Shown here one piece after another: positions 60,876-64,000 of a stretch of 64,000 nt of DNA. The first letter of the stretch is position 1. Each line of letters opens with the position of its first letter. The position numbers and the translations under genes were made by a program. Source of the DNA: Fen-671 sp963794745 (GTDB lineage Bacteria; Actinomycetota; Acidimicrobiia; Acidimicrobiales; Palsa-688); contig CAWCEZ010000010.1 in NCBI GenBank assembly GCA_963794745.1, positions 434,001-498,000 on the forward strand, given 5' to 3'. The notes below the pieces were generated by a model. That model was not told the DNA's origin. It made no database searches and saw only the letters and a program-made list of their open reading frames with translations.

Positions 60876-62708
60876 GTGGCTGAAGACGTCCTCCCTCCCA
60901 TCGACAGCCAGCCCTACCAGGCTCTTTACCGGCGCTACCGGCCCCGGCGCTTCGCCGACGTCCGCGGCCAAGAGGCGGTCAGCCGTGCCCTGCTCAATGC
61001 CGTACGCGATGACCGGGTGGCTCACGCTTACTTGTTCAGCGGGCCTCGTGGTACCGGGAAAACATCGACGGCGCGCATCTTGGCCATGGCGCTCAACTGC
61101 GAAGCGCCCGTAGATGGCGAGCCGGACGGTACCTGCGCCTCCTGCACCGCCATTCGGGCCGGGTCGTCGATGGACGTCTTCGAACTGGACGCCGCCTCCA
61201 ATCGCAAACTCGACGAGATGCGCGACCTGCTGTCACGTGTCGCCCTCGGGACCCCTGGGCGCTGGAAGGTCTACATCATCGACGAGGTCCACCAGCTCAC
61301 TTCGGACGCGGCCAGCGCTCTGCTGAAGACCCTCGAAGAGCCACCGAGCCGCGTCGTATTTGTGCTGGCCACCACGGACCCGCAAAAGGTGCTCGCGACG
61401 ATCTTGTCGCGGACGCAGCATTTTGAGTTCCGTCTTCTGGACGGTGACCTGCTCACAGACCTTCTGAGCAAAATCAACCAGGATGCTGAGCTCGGCTTGT
61501 CCCCAGAAGCGGTCGAGCTCGCCGTCCGAAGGGGTCGCGGTTCGGCTCGCGACGCTGAGTCCGCGCTCGAACAACTGGCGGCGGCGGGTGGCGGCGAAGA
61601 CGACGCCAGCCCGCTCGTCGAGCTGGCAGACGCCCTCGCCGAGCGGGACGTGTCGCGGACGCTCCAAGCCGTCGCAAGCGCCATCGCAGCTGGAAGAGAG
61701 CCCCGCAGATTGGGGAGCGACCTCGTCGAGCAATTGCGCAACGCCTTCTTAGCAGTCCAAGCGCCTTCTCTTGTGCTCTTGCCCGCCGCTCTCACGGCCA
61801 AGCTTGCCGAGACCGCAAACCAGATGGGCCTACCGTTCCTCGTGCGGTCGATGGAAGTGGTGGGCCAGGCCATGGTCGATATGCGCGACTCCGTGGACCC
61901 CAGGGTCACGCTTGAGGTTGCCCTCATCCGCCTAGCGTCCCCTGCGGCCAGCACGAGCCTGACAGAGCTGCTGGAGCGAGTGGAGCGGCTCGAAAGGGCC
62001 ACGGCCCAAGATGCAGTGGCCTCGCCGGCAGCTGGACCGGGGACACCGGCGCCCCCGGCTACCCGACCTGGCGTCGGGGCACTCCCGCCGCCCCCAGCTA
62101 CCCGGCCCAGCCCGACCGAGCTCGCTCCGGTGCCGGCTTCGCCCGCTAGCCAGCCGGCACGGGCTCAGCCACCGGCGCCGCCTCAACAAGGGCCTGGCCC
62201 GGCGCAGGCCAGGGTCGCGCTCGGGGCGTACCTACGGGCCGGCGCTGCGCCAGAGAGCACACCTGCACCGGGCCCGGGGCCGGCGAGCCAGGCCCACCCC
62301 GGCGGGCTGCCGAGCCGGGACGAACTGACCAAGGTTTGGGGCGACGCTATCCTCGACAAGATCTCGCGCCCCGCAAAGGTGTACATGGCTAGTGGCCGTT
62401 TCGTCGAGGTCAAGGATGGTGCGGCTGTCTTTGCTCTCCCCGACGCCGGGCTGCTGGCCAGAGCCAACAACTACCTGAGCGAGACCGAGGGCGCCCTCAC
62501 CGCCTACTTCGGGCGCCGGGTCCCACTACGCCTGGTGTTAGACAGCGGGGCAACAGCCGCCGAGCCACCCCGAGGGGCTACCCCTACCGACGAAGAGAGC
62601 TACGACCTCGACGATGTAGCCGACATCGCCGACGCCCCCAACGTGCCCGTCATCCCTGTCGAGCAACGCATACTCGAGGCGTTCCCAGGCGCCGTACTGG
62701 ACGTCTGA
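60876..62708 (+). CDS. dnaX: DNA polymerase III tau/gamma subunit
   Basis: 610 residues from GTG 60876. The AAA+ clamp-loader core begins Y-Q-A-L-Y-R-R-Y-R-P-R-R-F-A-D-V and has Walker A G-P-R-G-T-G-K-T-S near residue 53. The zinc site cysteines lie in L-N-C-E-A-P then C-A-S-C, and Walker B/sensor is I-I-D-E-V-H-Q-L. Domain III ends near residue 360. A 120-residue Pro/Ala-rich linker leads to a small C-terminal domain (T-K-V-W-G-D-A-I-L-D-K-I-S). No programmed frameshift site for gamma is obvious. It is followed by recR after four bases, without the usual ybaB between. Confidence 0.93.
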   Translation: MAEDVLPPIDSQPYQALYRRYRPRRFADVRGQEAVSRALLNAVRDDRVAHAYLFSGPRGTGKTSTARILAMALNCEAPVDGEPDGTCASCTAIRAGSSMDVFELDAASNRKLDEMRDLLSRVALGTPGRWKVYIIDEVHQLTSDAASALLKTLEEPPSRVVFVLATTDPQKVLATILSRTQHFEFRLLDGDLLTDLLSKINQDAELGLSPEAVELAVRRGRGSARDAESALEQLAAAGGGEDDASPLVELADALAERDVSRTLQAVASAIAAGREPRRLGSDLVEQLRNAFLAVQAPSLVLLPAALTAKLAETANQMGLPFLVRSMEVVGQAMVDMRDSVDPRVTLEVALIRLASPAASTSLTELLERVERLERATAQDAVASPAAGPGTPAPPATRPGVGALPPPPATRPSPTELAPVPASPASQPARAQPPAPPQQGPGPAQARVALGAYLRAGAAPESTPAPGPGPASQAHPGGLPSRDELTKVWGDAILDKISRPAKVYMASGRFVEVKDGAAVFALPDAGLLARANNYLSETEGALTAYFGRRVPLRLVLDSGATAAEPPRGATPTDEESYDLDDVADIADAPNVPVIPVEQRILEAFPGAVLDV

Positions 62709-62712
62709 AGCA

Positions 62713-63318
62713 ATGTACGCAGCCCCCGTCCAGGACCTGATCGATGAACTTGGCCGCCTCCCGGGTGTCGGCCCAAAGTCGGCCCAGCGCATCGCCTTTT
62801 ACATCCTTAAGTCCCCCGCCGAAGATGCTGCCCGCCTCGCCGCATCGATAAATTCCGCCAAGACGAAAGTGACCTGGTGCCGGCGTTGCTTCAACGTCGC
62901 GGAGGGCGCAGAGGGCGTCGAATGCGGGATCTGCACAGACCCCCGGCGCGACTCGTCGGTACTTTGCGTGGTGGAGGAACCCCGCGACCTGGTTGCCGTC
63001 GAAAAAACTGCCGAGTTCCGGGGCCGCTACCACGTGCTCCAGGGAGCCATCAGCCCCATCGACGGGGTCGGCCCTGAGCAACTGCGCGTACGCGAGTTCC
63101 TGGCCCGGATCGACGTCGAGGACGTGCAGGAAGTGATCCTGTGCACGAACCCCAACATCGAGGGTGACGCGACGGCACTGTACCTTGCGAGCCTCCTCAA
63201 GCACCTCCCGGTCAAAGTAACGAGGATCGCGAGCGGGCTCCCGGTCGGCGGCGACCTCGAGTACGCGGACGAGCTGACGTTGGGGAGAGCCCTCGAGGGC
63301 CGGCGCGAGCTCAGCTAG
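62713..63318 (+). CDS. recR: Recombination protein RecR
   Basis: 201 residues. The N-terminal HhH is L-G-R-L-P-G-V-G-P-K-S-A-Q-R-I-A, the zinc finger is C-R-R-C-F-N-V then C-G-I-C near 56-72, and the Toprim domain has V-V-E-E-P-R-D-L near 83. R-Y-H-V-L-Q-G-A-I-S-P-I-D-G-V-G-P-type text is the family signature. RecR works with RecF and RecO to load RecA at gaps. The length is standard. Confidence 0.95.
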   Translation: MYAAPVQDLIDELGRLPGVGPKSAQRIAFYILKSPAEDAARLAASINSAKTKVTWCRRCFNVAEGAEGVECGICTDPRRDSSVLCVVEEPRDLVAVEKTAEFRGRYHVLQGAISPIDGVGPEQLRVREFLARIDVEDVQEVILCTNPNIEGDATALYLASLLKHLPVKVTRIASGLPVGGDLEYADELTLGRALEGRRELS

Positions 63319-63322
63319 GCCC

Positions 63323-64000
63323 ATGAAGGCCCACGTTGTAGACGGTACGTACGAGCTGTTCCGCCACTATCACGGGGCACCTCCCCACGAGAACGCAGCC
63401 GGGGAAGAAGTGGGCGCCACCAGGGCAGTTCTCGGTTCGCTCCTCGGGATGCTCGAGGGCGGCGCGACCCACATAGGCGTCGCCACCGACCACATCATCG
63501 AGTCGTGGCGCAACGACGCGTGGCCGACTTATAAGAGCTCGGCCGGGGTGCCAGCGAACCTGCTCAGCCAGTTCTCGCTGTTCGAAGAGGCGCTGGAGCT
63601 TATGGGCGTCGTCGTGTGGCCCATGACCGACCTGGAAGCCGACGACGCGTTGGCGAGCGCGGCTGCGGTGCTGGACGAGGACCCTCGGGTTTCGCAGGTC
63701 CTCATATGCACGCCTGACAAGGACCTGGGCCAGTGCGTGCGCGGGGACAGGGTCGTCTGCCTGGACCGGCGCAAAGGGGCGATCGTCGATGAGGCCGCCG
63801 TGCGGGAGCGCTTCGGCGTCGGGCCAGAGTCGGTGCCGGATTGGCTAGCTCTCGTGGGAGATAGCGCTGACGGCTTCCCGGGATTGGCCGGTTGGGGCGC
63901 TAAAGCCGCTAGCGCTGTACTGGGCCGTTATGGCTCGATCGAGGCCGTCCCACGAGGCGCGTCGGCCTGGAAGGTGGACCTGTCCGCAACCCGTGCGGCC
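63323..64000 (+). CDS. 5'-3' exonuclease (PolA N-terminal/XNI-like), partial
   Basis: At least 226 residues, cut by the window edge. A FEN-type nuclease core is visible: V-V-D-G-T-Y-E-L-F-R-H near the start, then Y-K-S-S-A-G, E-A-D-D-A-L-A near residue 110, C-T-P-D-K-D-L-G-Q-C near 133 and V-G-D-S-A-D-G-F-P-G near 175, which supply the metal-binding acidic residues. A helix-turn-helix H3TH region (G-W-G-A-K-A-A) follows. It is a stand-alone exonuclease, not full PolA, as far as seen. Confidence 0.85.
   Translation, partial: MKAHVVDGTYELFRHYHGAPPHENAAGEEVGATRAVLGSLLGMLEGGATHIGVATDHIIESWRNDAWPTYKSSAGVPANLLSQFSLFEEALELMGVVVWPMTDLEADDALASAAAVLDEDPRVSQVLICTPDKDLGQCVRGDRVVCLDRRKGAIVDEAAVRERFGVGPESVPDWLALVGDSADGFPGLAGWGAKAASAVLGRYGSIEAVPRGASAWKVDLSATRAA

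Overview
The window is high-GC DNA, almost certainly from an actinobacterium and most likely from the class Acidimicrobiia. The evidence is two F420-type (LLM) oxidoreductases, GAF-ANTAR regulators, a secreted protein built from the G-Y-x-L-V-x-x-D-G-G-x-F-x-F-G repeat common in that class, a tRNA-Ser / SRP RNA / dnaX / recR block, and several starts placed 6-9 nt after a -10 hexamer, as in leaderless transcripts. The class assignment is inference.

Layout. 1-2.6 kb: inositol-phosphatase family gene and the nickel-pincer cofactor genes larB (frame-broken) and larC. 2.6-5 kb: TetR regulator divergent from a drug-efflux MFS gene, with palindromes inside the promoter. 5-13 kb: pheA, tRNA-Ser(UGA), a broken VOC gene, SnoaL-like protein, PPK2, MBL hydrolase, MFS carrier, LLM oxidoreductase and a decayed dihydrofolate-reductase-like gene. 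13-16 kb: ClpX-type zinc-finger protein, a SipW-like signal peptidase fused to a DUF5305-like domain, and a probable secreted substrate.

16.4-37.5 kb is a nucleoside uptake and breakdown locus. It has a BMP-type ABC importer (binding protein, double ATPase, two permeases), a PfkB kinase, cytidine deaminase, pyrimidine-nucleoside phosphorylase, adenosine deaminase, the reductive pyrimidine branch (aminotransferase, beta-ureidopropionase, dihydropyrimidinase), an LLM oxidoreductase, a phosphopentomutase-like enzyme, pseudouridine-5'-phosphate glycosidase, a pair of ALDH proteins, deoxyribose-phosphate aldolase and ribokinase. Together they can turn nucleosides into pentose phosphates, acetate-level carbon, ammonia and beta-alanine. 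No classical dihydropyrimidine dehydrogenase is present; the LLM protein could fill that step.

37.5-42 kb: a molybdate-type ABC importer with two permeases, an oversized binding protein and a DsbA-fold protein. 42-48 kb: two GAF-ANTAR genes, a STAS protein, small proteins, a repeat-rich secreted protein and a PRC-barrel protein. Three copies of a structured leader sequence lie here, two directly ahead of ANTAR-containing operons. 48-55.6 kb: FtsX-type permease, a PAS-ECF sigma fusion, a DUF4331 operon, and a MerR-like regulator divergent from a stand-alone Clp N-domain gene. 55.6-60.6 kb: an IS481-type element and a small accessory segment bounded by a duplicated tRNA-Ser 3' end. 60.5-64 kb: tRNA-Ser(GGA), SRP RNA, dnaX, recR and a 5'-3' exonuclease cut by the window edge.

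Many otherwise well-conserved genes carry single-base frame breaks (larB twice, VOC, BMP, ALDH, deoC, Clp-N, a membrane protein), often at G, C or T runs. Some may be sequencing or assembly errors, so these 'pseudogenes' should be read with that in mind.
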